A stretch of DNA of 64,000 bases from an uncultured Lewinella sp. (GTDB lineage: Bacteria > Bacteroidota > Bacteroidia > Chitinophagales > Saprospiraceae). The DNA is taken from contig CALMYQ010000006.1 of assembly GCA_937873655.1 (NCBI GenBank), positions 1-64,000 of the forward strand. The letters are read 5' to 3'. Positions 16,688 to 26,500 of the stretch are shown here, piece after piece (position 1 is the stretch's first letter; every line of letters begins with the position of its first letter). The notes under the pieces are model-generated. The model ran no database searches and was not told the origin of the DNA. It worked only from the letters and a program-made list of their open reading frames with translations. The position numbers and the translations under genes are program-made.

Positions 16688-17752
16688 ATGGCTAAAATGA
16701 ATTTCGGCGGTGTCGAAGAAAATGTAGCAACCCGCGAAGAATTTCCACTTGAAAAGGCATTGAACACCCTCGCGGATGAGACCATCGCCATCATCGGTTA
16801 CGGCGTGCAGGGCCCCGGTCAGGCGTTGAACCTGCGTGAAAACGGCTTCAACGTCATCATCGGCCAGCGTAAAGGCTCCAAAACCTGGGACAAAGCGGTG
16901 CGCGACGGCTGGGTACCCGGCGAGACCCTGTTTGAGATCGAAGAAGCGGCCGAACGGGGCACGATTATCCAGTATCTCTTGTCTGACGCTGCCCAGATCG
17001 CCATTTGGCCCAAGCTCAAGCCGTACCTCACCAAAGGCAAAGCCCTCTATTTCTCCCACGGATTCGCCATCACCTACAAGGAACGGACCGGCATTATCCC
17101 GCCTGCCGACGTGGACGTGATCCTCGTAGCGCCGAAGGGCTCCGGTACGAGCCTGCGCCGCTTGTTCCTGGAAGGCCGCGGCTTGAATTCCAGCTACGCC
17201 ATTTTCCAGGACGCCACGGGCAACGCCTACGACCGGGTCATCGCCCTGGGCATCGGCATCGGTTCGGGCTACCTGTTTGAAACCACCTTCCAAAAAGAAG
17301 TATTCAGCGACCTGACCGGCGAACGCGGCACGCTCATGGGCGCTATCCAGGGTATTTTTGCCGCCCAGTACGACGAATTGCGCAAGCGCGGCCACTCCCC
17401 CTCCGAAGCCTTCAACGAGACGGTGGAAGAACTCACCCAAAGCCTGATGCCGCTGGTTGCGGAAAACGGCATGGACTGGATGTACGCCAACTGCTCCACA
17501 ACCGCTCAGCGCGGCGCATTGGACTGGTGGTCGAAATTCCGCGACGCCGTTGCGCCTGTTTTCAAGGAACTCTATGACAGCGTCGCATCCGGCAATGAAG
17601 CCCAACGTTCGATCGACTCCAACAGCCAGGCCGATTATCGCGCCAAACTGGAAGAGGAACTGCGCCTTCTGCGCGAAAGCGAAATGTGGCAGGCAGGCCG
17701 CGTGGTGCGGAGTCTGAGGCCGGAGGCCAGTGCAGTGAAGGTGGATGCTTGA
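16688..17752 (+). CDS. ilvC: Ketol-acid reductoisomerase
   Basis: Isomerises and reduces acetolactate or acetohydroxybutyrate, the second common step of valine, leucine and isoleucine synthesis. From ATG 16688 (MAKMNFGGVEEN) it is 354 aa. The Rossmann domain has IIGYGVQGPGQALNLRENG; the following GQRKGSKTW loop suggests NADPH. The knotted C-terminal domain has TGERGTLMGAIQG and CSTTAQRGALDWW. The final residues (KVDA) and stop are already within a heptamer repeat array. Confidence 0.96.
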   Translation: MAKMNFGGVEENVATREEFPLEKALNTLADETIAIIGYGVQGPGQALNLRENGFNVIIGQRKGSKTWDKAVRDGWVPGETLFEIEEAAERGTIIQYLLSDAAQIAIWPKLKPYLTKGKALYFSHGFAITYKERTGIIPPADVDVILVAPKGSGTSLRRLFLEGRGLNSSYAIFQDATGNAYDRVIALGIGIGSGYLFETTFQKEVFSDLTGERGTLMGAIQGIFAAQYDELRKRGHSPSEAFNETVEELTQSLMPLVAENGMDWMYANCSTTAQRGALDWWSKFRDAVAPVFKELYDSVASGNEAQRSIDSNSQADYRAKLEEELRLLRESEMWQAGRVVRSLRPEASAVKVDA

Positions 17753-17853
17753 TGCTGGATGCTGGATGCTGGCAGGCGTACTGACAACTGACAACTGACA
17801 ACTGACAACTGACAACTGAAACTGCAACTGCAACTGACAACTGCAACCTGCCC
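17742..17853. repeat. Intergenic heptamer arrays between ilvC and ilvA
   Basis: Two adjacent tandem arrays of 7-nt units: GCTGGAT-type from the ilvC stop to about 17770, then CTGACAA-type from 17779 to about 17846. All units begin with or contain CTG and resemble those at 40724-40920. Confidence 0.9.
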
Positions 17854-17881
17854 GGCGTCCATGAATAAATAGCGGTGTAAA

Positions 17882-19156
17882 ATGACTCCGAGTACAACGA
17901 AGGCGAACCCCGTCCTGATGACGGTGGAAAACATATACAAAGCCAAAGTGCGGCTGAAGGGGGTGGTGGAAACTACCCCGCTTCAGCAAAATCTGCATTT
18001 TTCGGAGCTGTATGAATGCAGGCTCTGGCTGAAAAGGGAAGACATGCAGGTGGTACGCTCCTACAAGATCAGGGGAGCCTACAATAAGATGTCGACCATT
18101 CCGAAGTCCGAGCTTGCCAAAGGCGTCATTTGCGCCAGCGCCGGCAATCACGCCATGGGGGTGGCTTACGCCTGCCAGCGAATGGGCATCAAGGGCAAAA
18201 TCTATATGCCGGCCGTTACCCCGCAGCAGAAGGTCCGCAAGGTGGAAAAATTCGGCAAATCCTTTGTCGAGGTCGTCCTTACCGGCGATACGTTTGACGA
18301 CTCCTATGACGCCGCCAAAGCAGCTGCCGAGACAGAGGGCATGACGTTTGTACACCCGTTCGACGACGAGCGGGTGATGGAAGGTCAGGGTACCGTCGGC
18401 CTGGAAATCATGGAAGCCTGCCCCCCGCCGATCGATTACATCTTTGTCGCCATCGGCGGCGGCGGACTGATCTCGGGGCTGGGCAGCTATTTCAAACAGA
18501 TCAGCCCTTCCACCAGGATCATCGGGGTGGAGCCGCAGGGTGCGCCCGCCATGTACGAATCGCTCAAGGCGGGTCATGTGGTGCAACTTGACCAGATCGA
18601 TACCTTCATCGACGGGGCAGCCGTCCGGAAAGTGGGCGAAAAAACCTTCAAGATCGCCCAACAGGTCGTGGATGACATGATCCTGGTGCCGGAAGGCAAG
18701 GTCTGTACTGCAATCCTCGAATTGTACAACGAAGAAGGCATCATTGTAGAACCTGCCGGCGCCCTGACCATCGCGGCGCTCGATTTTTACCGGGACCAGA
18801 TCAAGGGTAAGAACGTGGTCTGCCTGCTCAGCGGCAGCAATAACGACATTACCCGAACAGAAGAGATCAAAGAAAGGAGCCTGTTGTACGAAGGGCTCAA
18901 ACACTATTTCATCATCCGGTTCCCGCAGCGGGCCGGCGCCTTGCGCGACTTCCTCAATAATGTCCTGGGGCCCACCGATGACATTACCCACTTTGAATAC
19001 ACCAAAAAGCACAACCGGGACAACGGCCCGGCGCTCGTCGGCATACAGGTGAAAAAGCGGGAAGATTACGAGGGCCTCATCGAGCGGATGGATCGCAACC
19101 GGATCAATTACCAGGCCCTCAACGACAGCCGGATGCTGTTTGACTTCCTGGTATAA
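17882..19156 (+). CDS. ilvA: Threonine ammonia-lyase (threonine dehydratase)
   Basis: Deaminates threonine to 2-oxobutyrate, the first committed step to isoleucine. The 424-aa protein is a type II PLP enzyme: Schiff-base Lys62 in VRSYKIRGAYNK, the substrate loop SAGNHAMGVAYA, and the phosphate-binding GGGGL. A single C-terminal ACT-like regulatory domain (about 335-424, starting HYFIIRFPQRAGALRDFL) fits a shorter allosteric form. It follows ilvC, separated by a repeat array. Confidence 0.94.
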   Translation: MTPSTTKANPVLMTVENIYKAKVRLKGVVETTPLQQNLHFSELYECRLWLKREDMQVVRSYKIRGAYNKMSTIPKSELAKGVICASAGNHAMGVAYACQRMGIKGKIYMPAVTPQQKVRKVEKFGKSFVEVVLTGDTFDDSYDAAKAAAETEGMTFVHPFDDERVMEGQGTVGLEIMEACPPPIDYIFVAIGGGGLISGLGSYFKQISPSTRIIGVEPQGAPAMYESLKAGHVVQLDQIDTFIDGAAVRKVGEKTFKIAQQVVDDMILVPEGKVCTAILELYNEEGIIVEPAGALTIAALDFYRDQIKGKNVVCLLSGSNNDITRTEEIKERSLLYEGLKHYFIIRFPQRAGALRDFLNNVLGPTDDITHFEYTKKHNRDNGPALVGIQVKKREDYEGLIERMDRNRINYQALNDSRMLFDFLV

Positions 19157-19183
19157 GTTCCCATCTTATTATTATCTCCGCTA

Positions 19184-20404
19184 TCAAATCTCCGGGTCGG
19201 CCACATAGCCGGTGAAGATCATGGTATTGGTCGGGATATGGCGCAAAACCAGGACGAACGGGCTGGTGAAATAAAAGGTCGGCGGCAGGGAAGTGACCCC
19301 GAAACCGATCGAGGTGACGGCTGCTCCTTCCGCACCCTTTTCATCCACGTTCAGGACGGCTTTGTGCTTGATCTGGTTGATGAATATATTGTTGGACGAC
19401 GTACCCATATCGGTGAAGTCGGCGTTCCGGTCGCTGAAGGCATCGATGACGCCGAGGGCCTTCAGGGATGCGATGAGGTCATTTTCGTAGGCCAGTTTCA
19501 GTTTGGGAAAGGCGACAATAGCTCTTTGGTACGTAGCGTCATCGTATAATGCCAGCCATTTTGCCTGATCCAGTTTGGCATGCCAGTCCGGGTCTGTATT
19601 GTTTTTGCCCTGCTGAATGAACGTGAGGCTATAGGTGGAGTCCTTGAACGGGATATCGACCAGATTGTAATCATTCCCCTGGCGGAAGGTGAAATTCCGG
19701 TCGGCATTGACCAGCTCGACAGGTACTTTGGATCCGTCGGCTTTGGTGAAGTCCGTTTCGTAGGTGGATTCCGGGGCGAATCCCGTGGCCCAATCCGCTT
19801 TGAAGTGGAGGGCATTGATCAGGAAGGCGACATCCATATCCGTGATCTTTTCCAGGATCTTGTCGATCTTGCCGTTGGTGCTGTTTTTGACCCAGGTGTT
19901 GATCTGATCGAGGGAAGTTTCTTCCGCCGTGAAATCCAGGTTCTTGAACCCGCAGGCATAATCATCGGTCAGCGTATTGACGAACGGCGTCTTGAGGTTG
20001 ATCCGGTCGGGGTCATAAAAATAGCCGTTGGCCATGGTCAGGGTCGGCTGACCGCTCTGCTGGGTGAGCATCGTCGTCAGGTCGCCGTGAAACTGGTTGA
20101 GGGAGGCTACTTCGCAGTCCTTGCAATCCATCAATTCCAGGATCTCATCCAGGGTATTGTCCTTGGCGCCGTTGATCGCCATCTGGACCGCCGTCTGGAT
20201 GCTCCAGGGCGAGATCAGGATATTTTCACCGGGTTTGGCGGCGTGCTCCTTGTTAAAGATCTTCCAGCCGATACTTTGGTTGATGGCGGCGATTTCCTGG
20301 ACATTTTCCACCGGTATGGGATCCGGGCCGGCGGGATTGTTGTTTTCCTTTTTGCAGGCCGTAAAGAGGAGGCCTAAGAGGGCGATGGGAATGATTTTGG
20401 TCAT
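19184..20404 (-). CDS. Serpin (serine/cysteine protease inhibitor), lipoprotein
   Basis: From ATG 20404 (MTKIIPIALLGLLFTACKKE) the protein is 406 aa with a lipobox (LFTAC, Cys17), so it is membrane-anchored and likely faces the periplasm or surface. It has the full serpin fold: ENILISPWSIQTAVQMAI, LINALHFKADW and the C-terminal F-x-F-T-S-P-F-V-L. The reactive loop DEKGAEGAAVTSIGFGVTS followed by LPP aligns without gaps to human alpha-1-antitrypsin, placing Thr at P1 and Ser at P1-prime. The small-residue hinge (AEGAAVTS) fits an inhibitory rather than inert serpin. Target protease unknown. Confidence 0.93.
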   Translation of the reverse strand: MTKIIPIALLGLLFTACKKENNNPAGPDPIPVENVQEIAAINQSIGWKIFNKEHAAKPGENILISPWSIQTAVQMAINGAKDNTLDEILELMDCKDCEVASLNQFHGDLTTMLTQQSGQPTLTMANGYFYDPDRINLKTPFVNTLTDDYACGFKNLDFTAEETSLDQINTWVKNSTNGKIDKILEKITDMDVAFLINALHFKADWATGFAPESTYETDFTKADGSKVPVELVNADRNFTFRQGNDYNLVDIPFKDSTYSLTFIQQGKNNTDPDWHAKLDQAKWLALYDDATYQRAIVAFPKLKLAYENDLIASLKALGVIDAFSDRNADFTDMGTSSNNIFINQIKHKAVLNVDEKGAEGAAVTSIGFGVTSLPPTFYFTSPFVLVLRHIPTNTMIFTGYVADPEI

Positions 20405-20465
20405 GATGATTGGTTTTGGAACCTTGCGCAGTACCAAGGTTTGCGAATCGAATAACTATGCAATT

Positions 20466-20489
20466 GGCTGTTTATTTAACCAAACAGCC
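20466..20489. other. 8-bp hairpin between serpin and giant SprB-repeat gene
   Basis: GGCTGTTT (20466-20473) pairs with AAACAGCC (20482-20489) around an 8-nt loop. No T-run follows on the minus strand, so terminator function for the upstream giant gene is uncertain. Confidence 0.4.
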
Positions 20490-20594
20490 GATGCATGCCT
20501 GTCTGTTCAATCAGGAAGACGTTTTTTGAGCCGGACAGGTTGGCCCAAAACCGGGAATAATCGGCATAATGTTAAACTTCAGCCCGAAAAAGGC

Positions 20595-23500
20595 CTATTC
20601 TCCCTTCACCAGCCGCCCCACAAACACCGTCCGCAAGCCGATCCGGGCCCGCACCAGATAAAGGCCGGTAGCCAGCCCATCCAGCGGGATAGGGATGACG
20701 CCGTCCTGGTGTGTTTTCCGGAAAGCGGTGATCCTGCGACCGGTCCAGTCAAACAGTTCTATATCCAGATCGGCTGAACGGTTGAGGTGCAATTCCAGGT
20801 TGACCAGGTCCCCTGCCGGGTTGGGATACAAGCGCCCGCTATCCGCCAGAAGGGTTTCTCCGGCATCCACCAGCATCACGGTACCCACCGATTCGCAATC
20901 GTTGGCATCTGTCACGGTCACCTGATAGGCGCCTACGCCCAGCATTTCCAGCGTGTCGTTGATGCTGCCTGTGCTCCACAGGAATTCGTAGGGCGCTGTA
21001 CCGCCAGAGGGCGTCACCACGATCCGGCCGTCGGCATAGTCGGGCGGCATGGGCGGGATGGTCTGGATATTCAGCAAAATGGGCGCCGGATTGTACAGGT
21101 TGAATTCCCGGAGGACGCTGCACCCCAGGTTATCGGTTACCCGGAAGGTATATTTCCCGGGCTTCAGGTTGACCAGGCTGTCGGAATGGGCATTGGGAAT
21201 GATCACGCCGCCGTTCCACCAGGTAAGGGTATATGGGGGCTCTCCGCCGGAAATGTCCAGCCGGATGGCCCCGTCCTGTTCTCCGGCGCAGGTAGGATCC
21301 AGCACTTCCTCCTCAATATCGATCGGGGAATCCGGGCCGGTCACCTCAAAATCCTGAAGGACGACCTGGCAATTGTCCCCGTCGGTCAGCGTAAGCGTGT
21401 AGGCGCCGGCTTCCAGGTTGGCGATATCCTGGGTCATCATGCCGTTGCTCCAGGTGTAATGATAGGGTAATTTCCCGCCGGAAACGCTGAGCTGGATGCT
21501 GCCGGTATGGGCGCCGTAACACGCCACCGGGGCAATGCTGATATTGGACACCTGGATCGGTTGATTGACCTGGGGAACCTCGTCATCAAAGTAGACCGCG
21601 CATCCGTTGGCGTCGGTCAGCTTGAGATAATAATGCCCGGGGCCGACGCCGTCCAGGTCTTCGCTCAAACTGAGGGTATCGCCGGCCTCATTGGTCCAGA
21701 TAAAGTTGTAGGGCGAAACGCCGCCGACCGGATGGAGGTCGATCCCGCCGTCGTTGCTGCCGGCGCAATTGACCGGATCCAGGTGATCAAGGGCGATGGA
21801 CAACAGCGGCGGTTCCGACGTGTGTAGGGTCTGTGAAACGACCTGGCAGCCCGTCTGGAGGTCGGTAATGGTTACCCGGTAGGCGTCGAACAGGCCCAGG
21901 GAGTCGACCGTGACGCTGTCCGCCGAAACGCCGGTGAGCACGTATGTCGGTGAAAAATGATACCGGAACATCCCCGATCCGCCGGAAATAACAGCCGTCA
22001 TGGAAGCATCCTTTTCCCCAAAACAAGTAATGGGGGTCAGGTAGAACGTATCCAGCTTCAGGGCCGGCACTTCTTCCCGGACCTTGATGGATGGGATTGA
22101 AGCCGTACAACCATTGGCGTCGGTGACGGTAACGCCATAATCGCCGGCCGGCATATTGATTAGTTTTTTCGTCTTTTTCCCGTTGTTCCATTCGTACTGG
22201 TAGGGTTGCGTGCCGCCGGCAGCATTCGCTACCAGTGAATCCAGCGCCGACGGATCGCAGGTAGCGCCGAAGGTCAGGGTAAAACTGACGGAAAGGGGCG
22301 GCGGTTCCGCAATGACAAAGTTGGTATCGATCGGACAGCCCCTGGCGTCGCTGGCCAGCAGGCGGTAAGTCCCTGGCGCCAGATCGTAGATTCCGGATTG
22401 GCCTGAACCCTGTCCTACCCAATTGACGGAATACGGCAAAGTGCCGCCTGTCAGCACCGTTTCGATATATCCGTTGGTCTCACCGTGGCAAAGGGCATTT
22501 CCCAGGTCAAAGGCGTCGATGCGGAATCGTTCGGGCCATTCCAGGGAAATGGTATCGGAAATGAACCTGCAACCGATGCCGTCGGAGATGGTCAGTTGGT
22601 AGTCGCCCGGAGCCAGCGATGCGCGATCCTTGGTCGCGGCGGGCCCGTCATTCCAGGCATACTGGATGGGCGGCGTGCCGGTGGCCAGCAAGACCGTCTG
22701 GATAAGACCGTCTGCAACGCCGTAACAAGACGGTTGTTCCGGGAACAGATTGGCCTGGAAGACCTGCGGCGCCGTCACAGCAATCACCGTATCCAGGATG
22801 CAGCCCTGCCCGTCCATGACTTCCACGGTGTGATTTCCCACCCCGATCCCGGTCAGGACAGGGTTCGTTGCGCCGCTGTCCCAATGATAGGTAAACGGCC
22901 CCACACCGGTCGGCGTAAGGGTGATCTGCCCGGTTTGCGGGCCCACGCACGGGGGCGGAACCACCGCAATTCCCAGGTTGATCGTTGTCTGCGGTTGAAG
23001 GTGAACGGTTAAGGGCAAGCTAAGACAGCCTCTGCTGTCCCGGGCGGTAACCGAATAGGTGCCTACCGGCAGGTCGGCAAGGGAATTTCCGCTTTGACCT
23101 CCGGCCCAGAAATAGGTATAGGGCGGCGTTCCGCCCGATGCGGCTACCTGAATAGATCCGGTAGAATCGCCCTGGCAGAGCGGCCGGTTAAACACAGCAA
23201 CATTGACCGTAACGGGCAGGGGCTCTTTCACCTGCACCTGGATCTGAGCCGTACAGTTGTTGTAATCCGTAACGCTTGCGGTATAGGTACCGGCTGTCAG
23301 GCCGAATCGAACCGGGGAATTGCTTCCGCTCGCCCAGGTGAAGTGGTAGGGCGGCGTACCGCCGATGGCCCGAACCTGGACAAAGCCGTCGGGGATGCCC
23401 GAGCAACTCATATCCCGCAGGGAATCGACAACCAACTGAAGCAAGTCTGGCGCCTGGAGCTGAAAGGTGTCGATGCGGAAGCAGTCGTGGGCGTCTGAAA

Positions 23501-26500
23501 CCGTCACAATGTACGATCCGGCCGCGATTTGCGCGTTCTGGGGCGTTTGTACCTGGTTGCTCCACTGGTATTCATAGGGCGGCGTACCGCCGAAAGCGAC
23601 CACGGTGATGGAACCGTCGCTGTTCTGCGCGCAGGTGGGCGATCGCAGATCGGCACGGGTGACGATTACAGAGGGTTCTTCCACCACGATCTTATCCAGG
23701 GTGGTAATGCAAGGGCCGTCCGTAATGGTGACGGAATACTGACCGCCCGCGAGGTTGCCGATGCAGGAGGTGGTTTCGTTATTGCTCCAGTGGAAAACCG
23801 GGTTATTCCCCGTGACATTCACGCAAATTTCGCCGTCGGCGGCGCCTGCGCAGGTCACATCCGTTACGGAAGTGGAATTGACGACGGCCGCCGGGCCCTG
23901 CACCAGGATATTGCGCAGGACGAACGAGCACATGGCCTGGGAGTTGTCGGTAATGGTGACCCGGTAACTGGCCTGACTCAATCCGTTGATGAAAATGGTA
24001 TCCTGCACCCCGGAGCCGGAGCCGGACGTACCGTTGCCGCCGGTCCATTGGTAACTGAAAGGCGGCAATCCGTTCAGCGGGATGAGGATGATCTGCCCGT
24101 CGCTGCCCTCGCAATCGGTGACATTCCTGACAATCCGTTTCAGGGAGTCTATGCTGTTGGTCGTTGTGACTTTCAGGGTACCGGCATTGGCACAACCCTC
24201 CTGGTCGGTCACCGTCACCTGGTAGTTTTTGGTGACCCCGGATACAGCGCCGGCATTGACCGTGATCTGGGCGTTGGAACTCCCTGTGCTCCAGAAATAG
24301 GTATAAGGGCCGGTGCCGCCGGTGGCTGAAGCGGTGACCAGGGTCGAACTTTCCTTGCACAGCGACAGCGAATCTGCCGGGTCAAACGCGGCAAGGGGGG
24401 CTTCCTTGACCTGTACGGTCACGCTGTCCGTATCCTCGCATCCCCGGGGTGATACGCCTTTGAAATAATAGGTCGTTGTGCCGGACGGCATGACCACCGG
24501 GCTGTTCAGCTCATTTCCGGCCGTTGCCGGGAAACCGGTGTGGAAGGTATACGTCGCCCCGGTGAAATGGTTGTCGCGGATATCGAGGCTGTTCAGATTG
24601 AAGGATTCCCCCGGGCAAATGGCCGGTTCATCCGGTGTAAAGATGTCCGGATCGGGAAAGACCACCACCTCGACTTCCGCCCTGCTTCCGGAGTGGCAAT
24701 TGAAGTTGGTTTCTTCCGCATAAAAGCGGTAGACCACCGGCGCAGCCGTATTGTTGGGGGGCAGGTCGGGGGAATAACAATTTCCGATGCTCAAGGCGCT
24801 GTCCTCGCCTTCCGGTTCGCCGTACCAGACGATAAAAAAATCGGGGTTAGCGGGCGTCGCGCAGATGGTGGGTATGAATCCGGAGCAGATGGTGTCGTTT
24901 TGCGCGGCCGGCGGGTCAAGGATCAGGTCGTCTTCCGGGCCGTTGCAATTGTTATCAATGCCGTCGCAGGCGATTTCGGGCCTGCCCGGGTTGATCATCG
25001 GGTCGTTGTCCATGCAGTCGCCATCATTTTGCACGAATCCGGCCGGCGGGTTGGCGGTGCAGCTCAGCCAGAATTCGCCGGGATGACCGTATCCGTCGCC
25101 GTCGTTGTCGGCAAAGTACATCAGGTCGGGGTATCCCAGGTTTCTGGAGCCGTAAAACACGATATGGTCCAGCGCGATATCGCCGCGAAAGCCGTTCCCC
25201 TTAACGGCGACAAAACGGAATTGCAGGCGATCGCCGTCATTGAAAGCGGCAAAAGGCAGGTAGACCTTGTTCCATTGATTGCCCTGGTTCCCGGCCTTTT
25301 GCCAGAGGATATCCCAGGTAAAGCCGCCGTCGGAAGACACCTCCAGGCGCAGGCTGCCGATGCTGGTACCGAACATGTGGTAATTGAAGGACATGTGGCA
25401 GGTATCCGTCCCCATCTTGTTGACCTCCACGCAACCCGAAAGCAAATGGGCTTCGGCGCCTACCGCGCAATTGGCGCCCGTGGTTTCGGTATAGACGTAC
25501 TTTCCGCTCCCGTCCACGTCGCTTTCGGGGCCCGTGCCGCCGGTCGGGGTCGCGCCGGTATGGACCAGCCAGTCAAAATCACCGTTCGGGCCGTTTCGCC
25601 AAAAGCCGGTCATCTCGCAGAGGTTGCCGCACAGGGTGCCGCAGAGGTTTTCGTCGTTGAAGGTGGAAACTATGGTAGCGGGCGGGGGTTGGCATCCGGA
25701 CCGGACCGTCAATCCGCAGGAATTTCCGGAAAACCCGCTCAGGAACGGGCAATAGCGCCGCACGTAGATATCCACTTCAGCGTCGGGCGGAAGCCCGGTG
25801 AGCAGAAACGGAGAACAATCCGCAAACGCGACGGTCCCGCCGGGGCCCGGCAGGGAGTCTGTTCCGGGGGTAAAACCCGCCAAACCGAATTCTATGATGG
25901 CCGGCCCGCAGGGTTCGCCCGCGTTCCAGGCCAGCCAGGCGGAGGTGGTATCCAGCCCCGTTACTGCGAGGTCCAACGCGGGCAGGCAGGTCATCGGCGC
26001 AAAGACCAGTTCTACGAATTCCAGAATGCCTGCATCATCGATATGGTCATCGCAGATGGACAACCGCCAGGTTCCGTTCGGGTCGGTGGCATTGTCGTTG
26101 AATTCGTAGAAGCTTTCGAGCGGCCGGTAAGGCCCCGGCAGGAACGGCCCCAGGCCGTCTTCCACCGAAAGGCAGGCGGAGGACAGAAAAACCGCAGCGG
26201 AGTCGCAACTGACGTCATTCGGGTTGCCGAAATCATCGTCGCCGCCGCCGTTATCCGATGCCAGCAAAACCGTTTTTCCGCCGGGCGAGGTGAGCCTGAT
26301 CTCCAGGTCTGCCGGCCAGTTGTGTTTGATGATCAGGCGAACCTGCTGCAAATACACATCGGTTCCCAATTGAACGCCCGGCGCATTGGTCACCTGGATA
26401 TTGAACAGGTCGGGAGAATTGTAAACGCCGTCATCGGAGCAACTGATAGCGGCCAGCGGCAGATTAAGTCCGCAATTGGATGGATTGGACAGGTTTATGG

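Noticed and set aside
16673..19012. Open frame of 779 codons on the minus strand
   Set aside because: It lies antisense to ilvC and ilvA and includes translated heptamer repeats. The opposite strand has clear catalytic motifs; the long frame reflects GC-rich codon structure.
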